From Aricia agestis (lineage: Eukaryota; Arthropoda; Insecta; Lepidoptera; Lycaenidae): a stretch of 64,000 nucleotides of DNA. The notes below the pieces were generated by a model. It had not been told where the DNA came from. It saw only the letters and a program-made list of their open reading frames with translations, and ran no database searches. The stretch covers positions 3,050,501-3,114,500 of the forward strand of contig NC_056406.1 in assembly GCF_905147365.1 (NCBI RefSeq), given 5' to 3'. This document shows, piece after piece, positions 1-11,751 of the stretch (position 1 is the stretch's first letter; every line of letters begins with the position of its first letter). Made by a program: the position numbers and the translations under genes.

Positions 1-378
1 TTAGATTATATTTCAGTTATTTATTGCAACTAGGCATTGTGGGCGATTTATAAATAATATACATTTGACCTCATCGAATATAATACAATAACATTTAAAT
101 ATCTGTTTATTACCTTAGAATTCACATTTACTTTTATTTTTCTCCACATAAACAAAAACGTAACGACCAGTTTAGACTCATTTACTCCTGAAACAATAAA
201 CCTAGCATTTTTTTCTTAATTTTGTTGATGACAGTGCTGCATTTGCACTTTGACTCTTTAAATATTAGCTTTGGGATAAAAATTCGTCACACAAATAATA
301 CGTAACACAAAATAAAATGCCATATTTTATTTTAAACTATCGATAATACAAGTCAGTTGAAGGGTTTTCGCAACAATA
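1..378. other. AT-rich flank with no recognisable gene
   Basis: No open frame, RNA gene or terminal repeat could be supported here. It is the left flank of the piggyBac-like end at 379. Confidence 0.5.
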
Positions 379-2330
379 TTAACCCTACATTCATAACCAT
401 TCGTCCCACAGACCGGGCGAAACGTAAATTTGTTTTTAGTGCCTCGAGTGAAAGAGATAGAATGATGACCTCTCAAGTACCTTCCTAGATAGCATGACCG
501 TTAGTAACGCGGGTGCGCTTGCCTCGCAGTGACATCTTGTGCACAAGTTATAGACCCTTGAACGTCTGAGAAACGAATGTTTATGAATAGTGTCACATTT
601 GACGAGACTGCAAGTTATTTTGAAAACATAGTTTTTATGAGTTCTGCGATTTTATAGAGTAAAGTAAGTATATTATATTACTCTGTATGAGTTATTATTT
701 ATAGTTACATTTTATTATATCGTCCATAGTGTGTCATTGTGTGTATTTTAAATAAAATCTTTTTCTTTTATTTTAGGATGAATGATCAGCAAATTGAGGA
801 CTATTTGAATCGTTTATCTGATCTTGGTGATGATGATTCTACCAGTCAGAAAAATTATGAAGAGAGTGATGTCGAAGATCATGTGGAATTGGATGAAATG
901 GTCCCGACAGATTCCGACAGTGAAAACGACGTCCAACCAATCAGATCACGACAGCAGGAACGCCGAAGCGGCGTCATTTTGTCTTCTAATTCTGAAACTG
1001 AAGAAATACCAGGTACTTCTGGCGTTTCTACACATTCGCGACGTATAATTATTCCATCAGCTCGTAACCTAAGAGGAAAAATGGTCATAAATGGTCTTCA
1101 ATGCCTTTTGAATCTTTAAATACAAGAACCCCAGCTAGGAATATCGTGCATGTAATTCAGGGTCCAGCTAATAACGCGAAGGATATTACGGAACCAGTCG
1201 ATTGCTTTACTAATTTTATAAATGCTGATATGATTCGTAAGATACTCATATATACAAATGATGAAATTGAGATAAGAAGTGCGAAATACAAAGATAAAAC
1301 TGCTACTATTGCTCCTACATGCGACAAAGAATTGACAGCTTTGCTTGGGTTGCTTTTATTATCAGCTGCAAAAAAAGATAATCATCTTACGAGCTTAGAG
1401 CTGTTTGACCCTACTTTCAGTGGAACTCGCTATATATCAGTTATGTCAAGGGAAAGATTTGACTTTTTACTAAACTACTTGAGATTTGATGATAAATCAA
1501 CCAGAGATGAACGTAAAGCTCAAGATAAATTCGCGCCTATCAGAGAATGCTGGGAAGTGTTCATTCAGATATGCAGGGACAGTTACAAAGCGGGAAGTTA
1601 TCTTACTATAGATGAACAACTCTTGGGCTTCAGAGGCCGATGTCCATTTAGGATGTATATTCCGTCAAAACCTAATAAGTATGGTCTAAAAATTTTAATG
1701 CTGTGTGACTCTAAAACAAATTACATGCTAAACGCTATGCCATATGTTGGAAGAACTGAAACCAATGGTGACTCACTCGGATCTTACTATGTCAAGATTT
1801 TGACTGAGTGGGGGAGCAACCGCAACATCACCATGGATAACTGGTTTACTTCAGTCCCTTTGGCCCTACAGTTACTACAGGCACCATATAAATGTACAAT
1901 AGTTGGAACCCTTCGGGCAAATAAACGCGAAATACCGCCTGAGTTGCTTCAAATAAAAGAAAGACCAATAGGTTCATCCGTATTTTGTTATGACAGGCAG
2001 TGTACGTTAGTATCTTACAAACCTAAAAACAACAAGAACGTGCTCTTGCTTTCTACCACACATAGTAACGGTACTATTGGAGCTTCTGGTAAACCGGAAA
2101 TTATCGAGTTCTATAATTCCACGAAGGGTGCTGTGGATACGTTCGACCAAATGTGTGGAAGTATGTCTTGTAGTAGAAAAACGCAAAGATGGCCATTATG
2201 CTACTTCTATGGCATACTCAACATGTCAATAATAAACTCATACGTAGGTAATATACGTGCATAATAATGTGAAACTGGGGCGAAAACCAATAAGCAGACG
2301 ATGTTTTGTGAAGAAGTTACCTTCCTAGTT
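379..2330 (+). mobile_element. piggyBac-like element, left part, right end missing
   Basis: A TTAA at 379-382 is followed directly by CCCTACATTCATAACC, the expected form of a piggyBac-type end (TTAA target, terminal CCCT). A non-coding leader follows, with a donor at 664-665 (AAA/GTAAGT) and an acceptor AG at 775-776 just before the ATG at 778, so the gene appears to have a 5' UTR intron. No matching inverted GGG-TTAA end was found downstream to about 2.55 kb, so the right end is probably lost. Confidence 0.7.
778..2328 (+). pseudogene. piggyBac-family transposase, frameshifted
   Basis: A DDE_Tnp_1_7 (piggyBac) transposase that would cut and paste DNA at TTAA sites. The start is taken as ATG 778, right after a polypyrimidine tract and AG acceptor. 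The acidic N-terminus (DDDSTSQ, DSDSENDV) is typical. Catalytic Asp positions are visible in TIDEQLLGF, ITMDNWFTS and KGAVDTFDQM. The first frame stops at 1119; homology continues from about 1083 in another frame, and one base missing from the A-run at 1077-1081 explains the break. A second shift near 2240 moves the reading into HNNVKLGRKPISRRC, which ends at 2328. The C-terminal cysteine-rich domain normal for the family is absent. The gene is dead as it stands. Confidence 0.9.
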
Positions 2331-2825
2331 AAACATATTAAAGACAGTCATACTTAATTTATGTATTTTATTTACAAGTACCTCAAAACCAGTGGGCATA
2401 ATCTGACCCGGTTTTCGAAATATTTCCTACAGATATAAAATTACTTGTAGATTATTGAGTTCTAGCCTACATTTCATTCTGTGTGGTTTTTTTTTTTAAA
2501 CCGTGGGAGAGTTCTAAAATCAACTATGATTCAAAATATGTGCTTAACATCAATTAAGTATTGTAATCAATAAAATAACAAACGCCTTCTAACAATGTAC
2601 GGCCAGGGACAAGCATTAGCTGTCTCTTTCGCACGATAGACGAGTTTAAACCGGTTTGACCTGTGCTCGGCGCCCGCGCTACCTGAGCTTCGTCGCTCGC
2701 CGCAGTCCCTCGTCCATTGTCGTTGCGATCTGTGTGTTCTGTGTGTTTCTTGAGCTTCAACTATTTTAACGATTACTGCTGTGTTTTTGGACTTTGAGTT
2801 TGCATTTTTATTGGATTTAGTCGAT
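2331..2825 (+). other. Unassigned spacer and GC-richer leader of the next transposase
   Basis: 2331-2570 shows no gene. From about 2640 to 2740 the base composition turns GC-rich (CTCGGCGCCCGCGCTACC), then a T-rich stretch leads to the ATG at 2826. It may be the promoter and 5' UTR of the following transposase gene; this is inferred only from position and composition. Confidence 0.3.
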
Positions 2826-4880
2826 ATGGAAATACAAAATAGTTGTGTTTTGTGTAGCCGCTCTGTGTTACGGCGAAGGAAACATATTCTCACGGTGCAC
2901 TTTCTCGGAAGGTTCCGAGATCACGCCGAGTTATTACTACAGGAAATAACACCACTTGAGGTAAGAAATGTTTCTACTCTAAGCTGGCTACTGTATTGTT
3001 AGGTGCTTATTAAATATAAATAATAACTTACATGAAGTAGTTCTAATGTAATCATATATTAGTTAGGTTACTTATTACAAAAAAAAAAAGACAATTAAGA
3101 CGCCATCTTGGCCACACGCGCAATAGTGATGTTCCCCAACATTAGTGAGGGGCAGCTATACTTATAACAGCTACCTATTACGCCATTCATTAGTCAAGTA
3201 AACAGAGAGCAGAGCTAGCTAAGATTACAACGTGCAAGTTGTTTTGAAATCGCTAAAGGAGGGAGTTTGTCGATGGTGAAACTATACCTTTAGGTAAATT
3301 GCGGTAGAGTGGCGTGTCGCGGCGGCTATTGTTCCTACCGATAGGTGACACCACGCGAAGCTACAGACCGAATACCTAATAGAACGACAACCTATACAGT
3401 TTAGACTAGATGGCGCTGTGTATACCTAAGGATATTTATTTATTAAACGTGTGAAGTTAATAATTAAAAGTATATAATATTCCTACACATTCTTTTCAGA
3501 TTCCCTTTGATGGTTCGCGGTCTATATGCCATGCCTGCTGGGTGAGATTGGATTCCACTCTGAGAAATCAGCCTAGGCAAAATGAGCCACCTCAACAAGC
3601 ACAAAGCGAACCACCTCAACAAGCGGAAGATGCTGGTGAGGAACAAAATGAGGGTCAACAAGATAATTCCGGTTTCATTTCTATACAAGGATATTCCCGT
3701 GCTTCAAATACATCAAGACGTTGCATATTCCAAAACTGCAGAAACATTGCTACGCACATATTGCCGTTGTATGTAAAATTCCATTTATTGCATACAATGA
3801 ATTATTACATACCTCCTCTTGCTCGTGTATGCCAATCACATTTACAAAGAAATGATTGGGAAGAACAAAATAATCAGAGGCAAATGCATCAATTTAATGG
3901 TGCTCTTGTACTTGACATGATGAATTTATACAAATGGGGATTGGAACGGAAAAACGAACTTGATTTCGAAAACATAAATTCGATTGATGATAATGAGCTA
4001 CATTTTTGGACAGGACTAACTAAAGATAAATTCAACTCTCTTCTACATTTAACACCATCTCTTCATAACAGAACTGAGAGGCCTGCGACGATTTTTGGGA
4101 TATACCTAACAAAAATTAGGACTGGTGAATCGGATGAAAGGTTGGCTACGAAATTCCGAATGTCCAGAAGAACGTTAGAGATTAGCAAGAGAATGCTTAT
4201 CTCAAGATTTAGTCCCGCGTTTTCTGGGCTTAGATCACATAACCAGAGAAGAGGCTGTTGCTCGAAACCTTTCTATCCCATCTCATATTTTCGGAGGCGA
4301 CGAGAATACAGTAATTTTGGTGCTGGACGGCACTTACCTATACGTGCAAAAGAGTGCCAATTTTTTATTTCAAAGAATTACATACAGCTTGCACAAATTC
4401 AGGAACCTGGTAAAACCGTTCCTGATAGTTTGCACAGATGGCTATATTTTAGATGTATTAGGACCTTTCGCAGCAACGACATCAGATGCAACAATTATGC
4501 GTACCATAATGGAAGATGAAGACTCACCTTGGCATTGGTTTCTACGGACTAACGATGTCTTGGTATTAGACGGCGGCTTTCGGGACTCAATCTCCTCCAT
4601 ACAAGAATTTGGCTACAATCCTCAGATGCCACCATCCAGATCGCGAGGAGAGCAACTTACAACCGAAGATGCGAACAAGTCTAGACTAATAACAATGACT
4701 CGGTGGGTTGTCGAGACAATGAACGGTCGTTTCAAAAAAGATTTTAAGTTATTCCGACACACATATTTCAATGTTTCTTTACCTAATATGATGGCAGATT
4801 TCCGAATTACTGCAGCGCTCATCAACGCTACTCGGCAACCATACGAGGACAACATTCACGCCAAGCAATTCATTAATTAA
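2826..4880 (+). pseudogene. DDE_Tnp_4 transposase (ISL2EU/HARBI1-like), two exons, one frameshift
   Basis: Exon 1 (2826-2960) codes MEIQNSCVLCSRSVLRRR and ends at a clean GAG/GTAAG donor. Exon 2 starts at 3500 after TTCTTTTCAG and continues in the same phase with SICHACWVRL. The splice therefore joins two CxxC pairs into one zinc-binding N-terminal module. A Gln/Pro-rich linker follows, then a helix-turn-helix segment (RTGESDERLATKFRMSRRT). A one-base shift near 4180 breaks the frame; the rest runs to 4880. Catalytic residues are visible as VLDGTYLYV, VLVLDGGFRD and VVETMNGRFK, spaced about 81 and 48 residues, as in the IS5/HARBI1 superfamily. I call it ISL2EU-like because of the sequence style. 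A related fragment lies at 35.8-36.2 kb on the minus strand. Confidence 0.85.
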
Positions 4881-4929
4881 TTAATGAAAATATTAATAGA
4901 AGGAATGAGCTGGTGGAATATGTCAGTGA

Positions 4930-6195
4930 GCACAATTTAAAACATTTATAAACGCAACTGTTCGGGCGAGATCCAACATAGCGGTTGCAGTTGCTTCTTC
5001 TGGAATAGCAGCCACATTGTTAGAAGGATGCCGTACGGCTCATTCAGCATTCAAATTACCGTTAAATCTTCAAACTGTTGAAGAACCAACGTGTAATATT
5101 GCAAAACACTCAGCAATGGCCAAAGTTTTAGCGACATCGAAAATCATCATCTGGGACGAATGCACAATGGCGCATAAACGTGCATTAGAAGCACTTAACC
5201 GAACATTAAAAGATTTACGCAATGACTCGAGATGTTTTGGAGGAGCAATGATTTTACTGTCTGGCGATTTCCGCCAAATACTGCCAGTAATTCCAAGATC
5301 TACGGCTGCCGACGAAATAAACGCTTGCCTCAAATCGTCAAATCTATGGCGCTATGTGAAGAAACTGCAGCTGACAACAAACATGAGAGTTACATTGCTT
5401 AATGATACATCTGCTGAAGATTTCTCGGAGCAATTGCTGACTATCGGTAATGGTCAAGTACCTGTCGATGAATCGAGCGGATTAATATCATTTCCAAATA
5501 ATTTCTGTAATTTTGTCTCATCAAAAGACGAACTTATCAACAATGTATTTCCAAATATTATTTCTAACTACAAAAATAATGAATGGTTGAGTGAGCGAGC
5601 AATTTTAGCGGCTAAGAATAAAGATGTAGATGACCTGAACTACATAATTCAAAATAAGATCATTGGAACAATGCATTCATTCAAATCTATTGACTGCGTC
5701 ACAAATGAAGATGAAGCCACCAACTATCCAATTGAATTTTTAAACTCTTTGGACGTGCCTGGCTTACCACCGCACAATTTACGCCTAAAGGTTGGCTCCG
5801 TAGTAATCATGCTTCGAAACATAAACCAACCAAAACTGTGCAACGGTACGCGTTTGGTGGTTAGTAAATTGATGAACAATGTAATTTACGCTACGATAAT
5901 GATAGGAAAATTCAAAGGTGAGGAAGTTCTCATTCCGAGGATCCCGATGATCCCAACCGATATGCCGTTTGAATTTAAAAGACTTCAATTTCCGATACGT
6001 CTTGCATTTGCCATGACAATCAACAAATCACAAGGCCAATCCTTAAAAGTTTGTGGTTTAAATCTAGAACATTCATGTTTTTGCCATGGTCAATTATACG
6101 TGGCATGTTCACGGATCGGAAGACCATCTGCGTTGTTTGTTTTTGCGCCTGATAATAAAACAAAAAATGTCGTGTATCACAAGGTGCTTAAGTGA
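4930..6195 (+). pseudogene. Helitron PIF1-type helicase, C-terminal part
   Basis: The frame is open from 4930 to the stop at 6195 with no start codon required by homology, so this is the tail of a much longer protein. Helicase motifs in order: the region after Walker A (AVAVASSGIAATLLEG, TAHSAFKLP), Walker B (IIIWDECTMAHK), motif III (LLSGDFRQILPVIP), motif IV (TTNMRV), and motifs V/VI (LAFAMTINKSQGQS, LYVACSR). The Walker A GKT loop and the upstream Rep HUH nuclease are absent. The surviving frame has no internal stop, suggesting a fairly young truncation, but the piece cannot act alone. Confidence 0.9.
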
Positions 6196-6345
6196 AGAGC
6201 AACCTATGTACTAAAATACAGAAATAATAATGAATGATTAATGTAGTTATTTAATTTTTTTTTTGTATTTTTTCGAATAAAATAAAAAAAAAAAACTGCT
6301 TATTTATTGCCATTAAGGCGGAACAAAGTTCGCCGGGTCAGCTAG
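4930..6345 (+). mobile_element. Helitron, 5'-truncated, with complete 3' end
   Basis: A rolling-circle transposon remnant lying directly behind the ISL2EU-like gene. It contains the helicase part of the Rep-helicase protein and a typical 3' terminus: a short hairpin at 6317-6334 (GGCGGAAC / GTTCGCC) followed 11 bases later by CTAG at 6342-6345, then a T. The Rep nuclease half and 5' TC end are missing. Confidence 0.85.
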
Positions 6346-6361
6346 TTATGTTATAATTAGT

Positions 6362-6409
6362 AGTAGGTACCATAACATATTATAAATATAATATGTTATG
6401 GTACCTACT
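6362..6409. repeat. Perfect short palindrome (23-bp arms, 2-nt loop)
   Basis: 6362-6384 (AGTAGGTACCATAACATATT...) is the exact reverse complement of 6387-6409; the loop is AA. It lies between the Helitron 3' end and the RTE fragment. See the set of similar hairpins across the window. Confidence 0.9.
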
Positions 6410-6467
6410 TATGTTTAAGAACACTTCAATAAAAAAACCAAGAATTTGTTGTATATAAAATATAATG

Positions 6468-7062
6468 TATTATTATTATTATCAGCCTACAGTGTCCCAC
6501 TGCTGGGCAAAGGCCTCCCCTCTCTCTTTCCAAAGTTCACGATCCTGTGAAGTTGTTGGCCACTCTTTATCAAACGCATCTAGTTCGTCGCGCCACCTTT
6601 TCTTGGGTCGGCCTCTGTTACGCCGACCATTGGGTAGCCACTCCGAAACTAGACGCGCCCACCTGTCCGGGTGCATACGGGAAACGTGCCCTGCCCAGCT
6701 CCACTTAAGGCTAGCTGCCTTTCTGCCTACGTCAACGAGCTTCGTTTGGGAACGCAGGGTGGTATTCCGGACGCGGTCAATCCTTTTTATACCTAGAATG
6801 CTGCGTTCCATAGCTCGTTGGCAAACTCCGAGTCGGGAGTTCTGTGAAGCTGTCAAAGACCAGGACTGGGCACCGTAGGTCAGAATAGGCAAGATACACA
6901 TGTCCACGAGTTTACGTTTTAGGCATATTGGTAGGTCCCCTTTCATCAGATGTTTCATTGACCAAAAGCTTCTCCATGCCTTCTCAACACGTTGGTCTAT
7001 TTCTTTGTCTTGCCTGTTATAAAAAGATATTAGTTGGCCTAGATAAACGTACTCGTATGTAT
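6468..7062 (-). mobile_element. RTE-type LINE, 3' fragment with TAA-like tail
   Basis: A non-LTR retrotransposon fragment read on the minus strand. The coding part (about 7060 down to 6482) reads from YLGQLISFYNRQ through ILPILTYGAQSW, RAMERSILGI and KRWRDELDAFD to EAFAQQWDTVG and a stop; this is the conserved C-terminal segment behind the reverse transcriptase in RTE-clade LINEs. The usual ATG at 6958 is not meaningful since homology extends upstream of it. The plus strand at 6468-6482 is (TAT)n, that is, the short microsatellite tail RTE elements carry instead of poly(A). The element is 5'-truncated. Confidence 0.85.
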
Positions 7063-7368
7063 TACACGTATTATATTATAATTCTATAAACCTCTCAATA
7101 ATAGATAATTATAAAGAAAATGTTTTGATAATAATTATTTTTATGAAGAAATGTTTACTTATGTTTAACAATGGTCCGTTTAAAAAAACCCATGTGAGCT
7201 ATGATTAGGATTTATAATTATTGTTATTTTGTTGATTTTTATTACATTTTATAAACAATTAAAAAATTGTTTTACTTTATTGATATACCTATACTCTCTT
7301 ACAAATAAAAGAACATATATAATACAATACTTATAGTTTATTGCACTATCAATACGAAATTCAAACCA
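7063..7368. other. AT-rich spacer, nothing recognised
   Basis: Flank between the RTE fragment and the left target duplication of element 1. Confidence 0.4.
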
Positions 7369-8228
7369 TTTAATATCGACGACGAAGTATAATGACCTCC
7401 TAACTAACATTTTTGTGGATTTCGTGATTCTTATGTTTATGTGTTTAAAATGCTATTTCGAATGCACTAACAAGAACACCTAACTGGATTTCGTAATTTT
7501 TGGCAAGTTATTAAAAAATGGAAATAGCTCCTATGTTCCTTTACGTAAATTTTGTTGTCAATTTCTCTTATCTAAGTTGCATGCGTGCTCACAGCTCCGT
7601 TTCTCACGGCGTTCTGAGGGAAGCGAAAAAAGCAATGTACGCAAAGTAGGTATGAAAGAGAGAGTGGATAGCAGGTAGCGCGTGGGCGCCGTGTTATCGC
7701 CATTTTTGTTTACTTGTTGAAATTTCGTGCAACTAGCAAGTTAAAACGTTAATTTTTTTATTTTTCATGGTTTTAGTGTAAGATTGATGGTGTCTTCTAA
7801 TAAGTCGTGCCTTCTCTAGATAAGGTAAGTAAATGTTTAAAAGTTTACAGTACCTACATAATTCTTATAAAATTTTGACATTATAAATCACAAACGAACT
7901 TGTAAAGGTATTTTTAGAAAATCATGTCCTTTTTGTCACAAATACTTAATGATGATCATTTTAGCTGCTTCATTTATTCATAATACCAAAGGTGACTTGA
8001 AAAGTGTTCTGTATTTATTTATTTCATCTATAAGCATCATTAGAAATGTAGATAGGAGTTATTGTTTTAAAGAAACAATCCAACAAGGTGTTCTCTTACT
8101 GTAGATAGGAGTTATTTCTTTAGCAATAAATCCTGAATCGACAACAAGATATTAAATTAAAATTAGAGTAAATGTAAAACGATAAATTTTTGATTCCATT
8201 TTTATAAATTAATTTTTGTTTCAGGAAA

Positions 8229-10635
8229 ATGCCGAAGGATGACCATATTTTTAAGGGGTTGAGAGCAAAGAAAATATTGGCTCTAAATAATATTACTAAT
8301 TTGAGACATCCGAATACAACCACACAGGAGTATTATGAAATTTTTGGGCGAAATTGTCAAGCTGACAATAGTGTAAGTCGTCCACCCTATAGTTACCAGC
8401 CCGGGCGGGACAGCTGCCATAACTACAATGTGAGTTGTCCACCCGACGCTTACCAGCCTGACCACGATGCCTGTCCCAACGACGGTGTGATTTGTACACC
8501 CAATGCTTACCAGTCTGTGTGCAACTCCTGTCCCGACGATGGTGTGATATGTCCACCCGATATTAACAGCCTGAGCGTGATGCCTATCTTGACGATGGTG
8601 TGATTTGCTCACCCAATACTTCGCAGCCCGAGCATGACGCCTGTCCCGATGACGGTGTAAGTTGTTTACCCGATACTTGCCAACCTGAGTGCGGTGCTTG
8701 TCTCGAAAATGTGAGTCGTCCATCCAATACCAGCCAGTTACGACAAAAAATTAGAGCTTTATCACTATCCGACTTAACACAAGATACCATCGACAACTTT
8801 CAAAACCTAAAAAATATCAGTCTGCCCCTCATTTAGGAGCTTTTGTAGCTTGCTCTGAAAGTCCGTCAATTTTAATAGAATTCCACAGAAGGCCGTCAAC
8901 TGAAAACGATGGTCCACATCACACTATTGATTCTGATGACGACGAAGATAAAACTAGTTCTGAACTTGAAGATGCAGAATACTTTGGAAATATGAACGAG
9001 GGCAGGAAACGTCGTCATGTTGCGGAACCCAGTTCTTGGAAGAGAAATAAAGCAAAAAGAAGTCGTATGCTTGGTGAAGAATACCTTGGGTACTCAAAGC
9101 CTCAAGGTAGGAAAATGCAACATGATACTATACGCCCCTCGAGACAGCTTGGACAAAGCTGTGATTCCGAGTTTTGCAAGAAAAGCAAAGTAAGAGGTTG
9201 TCAAAAGTTTACAGAAGAGAGTCGGCAAAAGATTCATAGGAACTTTTGGAAGACATTAAACTGGGATCAGCGAAAGACTTATGTATTAGGATTAGTTACA
9301 CGCTCAAAAACGGCGAGAAAGACTAAGTCAGCTGGTGAAAACTCTAGGCGCACAGGAACTCTGATTTATACATTGCCTATAGATAAAAATAATTCTGAAA
9401 AAGTTCAAGTGTGCAGAGAAATGTTCCTGAACACCCTCTCACTAGGTTCTTATACGGTACAATCATGGGTTAAACAGGGCGATTTAGGAATGACTCCAAC
9501 CCAAGAAGAAGTGTACAAAAATAAAAATACTTCTAGAAGACCAAGAGCTGAAGTAGAGAGAAAAATTCTCATTTTAGAAACTTTCCTGAATTGTCTGCCG
9601 AAATTACCATCGCATTATGGACGAAAAGATTCAAATAAGCTGTATATAGAGCCAATGTATCACTCTCTTTCTGAATTATACAAAGCCTATAAGATTTACT
9701 GCACAGAACAAGAAGAACCTCAAGTGTGCCGTTTTACGTTCGAAAAAAAATTTCACGAATATAATTTTTCACTCTACACTCTAAAAAAAGACATGTGCGA
9801 CATTTGCTCGAGTTACATTGCTGGAAATTTGGATGAAACAGATTATCAAACACATATAAATTTAAAAAATAGGGCTAGAAAAGAAAAAGAAGACGACAAA
9901 AAAAGGGCTGCTGCGGGAGAATTTATATTGCTTACCATGGACTTGGAGTTAGTGAAGGTTTGTCCTTTCTTAACTGCCAGTGCCTTATATTTTAAGACAA
10001 AATTAGTGTGTCACAATTTTACTATATTTAATTTAATAACAAAGCACTGCACATGCTATTGGTTCGATGAAACTAGTGCTGATTTAACATCGAGCACTTT
10101 CACTACGGCTATAATTGATTATTTAGAGAGGCACTGCATTCCAAAAAAATTGCCTATAGTTATATATTCCGATGGGTGCACGCACCAAAATCGAAACAAT
10201 GTGCTCTCTAATGCTCTATTAAACTTTAGCAAGAAGCACAATGTTGTAATTACACAAAAGTTTTTAGAACCGGGTCACACTCAGATGGAGTGTGACTCAG
10301 TTTACAGTGCGATTGAGCGCAAATTAAAAAATCGGGAGATTCACTTGCCAAGTGTTTATGTCGCTATAACCAAAGAAGCCCGCAGTTTTATGCCGTACGA
10401 AATAGTTTTGGTTGATTACAGTTTTGTTAAGGACTTAAGTATTCGGCCAGGCCGCAAAACAGGTCATCCACTTGTAGTAGACATCAGGGTTATCCGTTAT
10501 AATACAATGACTATAGAAGTAAAACTGAACTTTGACGCAGAATGGATGTCTTTACCACAGCGTCCAAAGGTGTTATCAAACGAAGTCATTACATATCGCC
10601 AACTTCATGCGAACCAATTACCTATAAACAACTAA
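8229..10635 (+). pseudogene. DUF7869-like putative transposase of element 1, two frame lesions
   Basis: The start is ATG 8229 directly after the 5' UTR intron. The N-terminal part (MPKDDHIFKGLRAKK) leads into a 19-residue tandem repeat, then an acidic stretch (DSDDDEDKTSSELEDAEYF), a basic region, and a conserved body from about 8992 to the stop at 10,635. Visible motifs in the last 547 residues: CREMFLNTL, a CxxC (KKDMCDICSS), LLTMDLELVK (D317), IYSDGCTHQNRN (D394) and GHTQMECDSVYSAIE (E433). The D-77-D-39-E spacing matches an RNase H-like DDE transposase. One base is missing in repeat 4 (8544-8599), and a second shift lies at the A-run about 8809-8814; the rest is open. Assignment to DUF7869 is from memory of the motif style; catalysis is inference. 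Confidence 0.75.
8373..8737 (+). repeat. 57-bp tandem repeat inside the element 1 gene
   Basis: Six units starting at 8373, 8430, 8487, 8544, 8600 and 8657, plus a partial seventh at 8711. Lengths are 57, 57, 57, 56, 57 and 54 bp. Each begins GTRAKTYGTYCACCC and codes a unit such as VSCPPDAYQPDHDACPNDG with regularly spaced Cys, Pro and Asp. Unit 4 lacks one base, which breaks the frame. The homologous protein of element 2 lacks this array. Confidence 0.95.
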
Positions 10636-11067
10636 ATATAACCTACCACAATTAAAACAGGTTTTACCTCCTGACTGTCATGGTTTTTATGATTCCTTGC
10701 ATTTTGTTGATTAAAATTTAGTGATATGATGATTACTGTTTGAGAAACTCTGGTTTTTCTTTATTTTATGTACCAATAAAAACAATTTTCTTTCTAAACT
10801 TTTGTTTCTTTTAATATGTAAAACATCCTAACTTACTCAAAACTATCCATTTATTCAAAACATTACCTCCTAACTACATTTAAATAAGTAAATTGTTGGA
10901 TTTAATTACATTCACTTATCTCATAAACTTAAGAATCTTATGACAATAAATTCGCAATATAAAAATTATTCATTTATCAAAGCAAAAATTAAACAAAAAT
11001 TTTTTGCCTTTCCTCTAAAAAACGAATATTTTCACATAGGAGGTCATTACACTTCGTCGATATATAA

Positions 11068-11570
11068 GAATAATGTAATGTAATACTGCACTGCGTAAAT
11101 CTAACATTTCATTGCAAAATTTTTATCTTATAGATAATCCATTTTATCAAATGATTTTAATTTGTATACTCATGTAAGTAAAGTATTATATTAAAGTATA
11201 AGTAGTATGTATAGTCTACAGTTTTTTAGGTACATGTGGTCTACACCTTACTTATCAGTTTCGATACAATTTCGTTACGGATTTTTACACGTCAGTTTGT
11301 TTACCATTTCGTTACGGTACATCTATTCTGCATTACACCCCAATACAAAAATATGGGCATTGTCCAAAAAAAATCACATGTAAGTACTTTTTTTTTTTTT
11401 TTTCGTTAAAATAGGGTATTTTAAGAATATAAATTACATAATTTTGAAATTCATTGGCTAGTTTTTTTCTCAATAAATTTTTAAAGTTTCGCTCTGACGC
11501 GCGTCATCATCGGCGGACAATTTACCTCTACAGTAGGTATGTTTTAAATTTCTTTTCAATCTTATTTATA
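11068..11570. other. Spacer with short direct repeats, no gene
   Basis: AT-rich. 'ATTTCGTTACGG' occurs twice (about 11,270 and 11,308). No coding feature is supported. Confidence 0.4.
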
Positions 11571-11726
11571 ATGGCTGGTTCGTCAAACGCAAGTTCTCAT
11601 TATGTGAAAGCGGATACGAGAAGCTTACCAAAAGTTCGAAACGTAATGTTGGTCGAATTCATTGATAATTTAACACCATTGAAGGTCAAACTAAGGTTAA
11701 GCATATTTGTTCAAAAATCTAAGTAA
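11571..11726 (+). CDS. Possible first exon of a YqaJ/SWIM-type protein
   Basis: ATG 11,571 opens MAGSSNASSHYVKADTRSLP, then KVRNVMLVEFIDNLTPLK. The pattern 'LPKV..MLVEFI' resembles the N-terminus of insect YqaJ-nuclease proteins that travel with ISL2EU transposons. A possible, poor donor (AAG/GTCAAA) sits at 11,695; without splicing the frame ends at 11,726. No further exon was found before other repeats begin. It may be an orphan fragment; the match is from memory and weak. Confidence 0.35.
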   Translation: MAGSSNASSHYVKADTRSLPKVRNVMLVEFIDNLTPLKVKLRLSIFVQKSK

Positions 11727-11751
11727 CTAATGGGTATTTTTTTCGTTTATA

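Larger units (their letters stand above)
7374..11062 (+). mobile_element. Element 1: DNA transposon carrying a DUF7869-like gene
   Basis: Both ends are visible. The left end starts TATCGACGACGAAGTATAA at 7374; the right end, reverse-complemented from 11062, starts TATCGACGAAGTGTAATGAC. Both continue TGACCTCCTA. The flanks TTTAA (7369-7373) and TATAA (11063-11067) form an imperfect 5-bp target duplication (4 of 5). ACCTCCTAACT-like words recur below the ends (7397, about 10,665, 10,865, 11,037). A non-coding exon ends at a GATAAG/GTAAG donor (7825) and joins at the TTTCAG acceptor (8221-8224) four bases before the ATG. Element 2 at 42.2 kb has the same design. Confidence 0.85.

Noticed and set aside
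8283..8796. Minus-strand frames across the 57-bp repeats
   Set aside because: Antisense shadows of the repeat array; the plus strand continues into the conserved protein.
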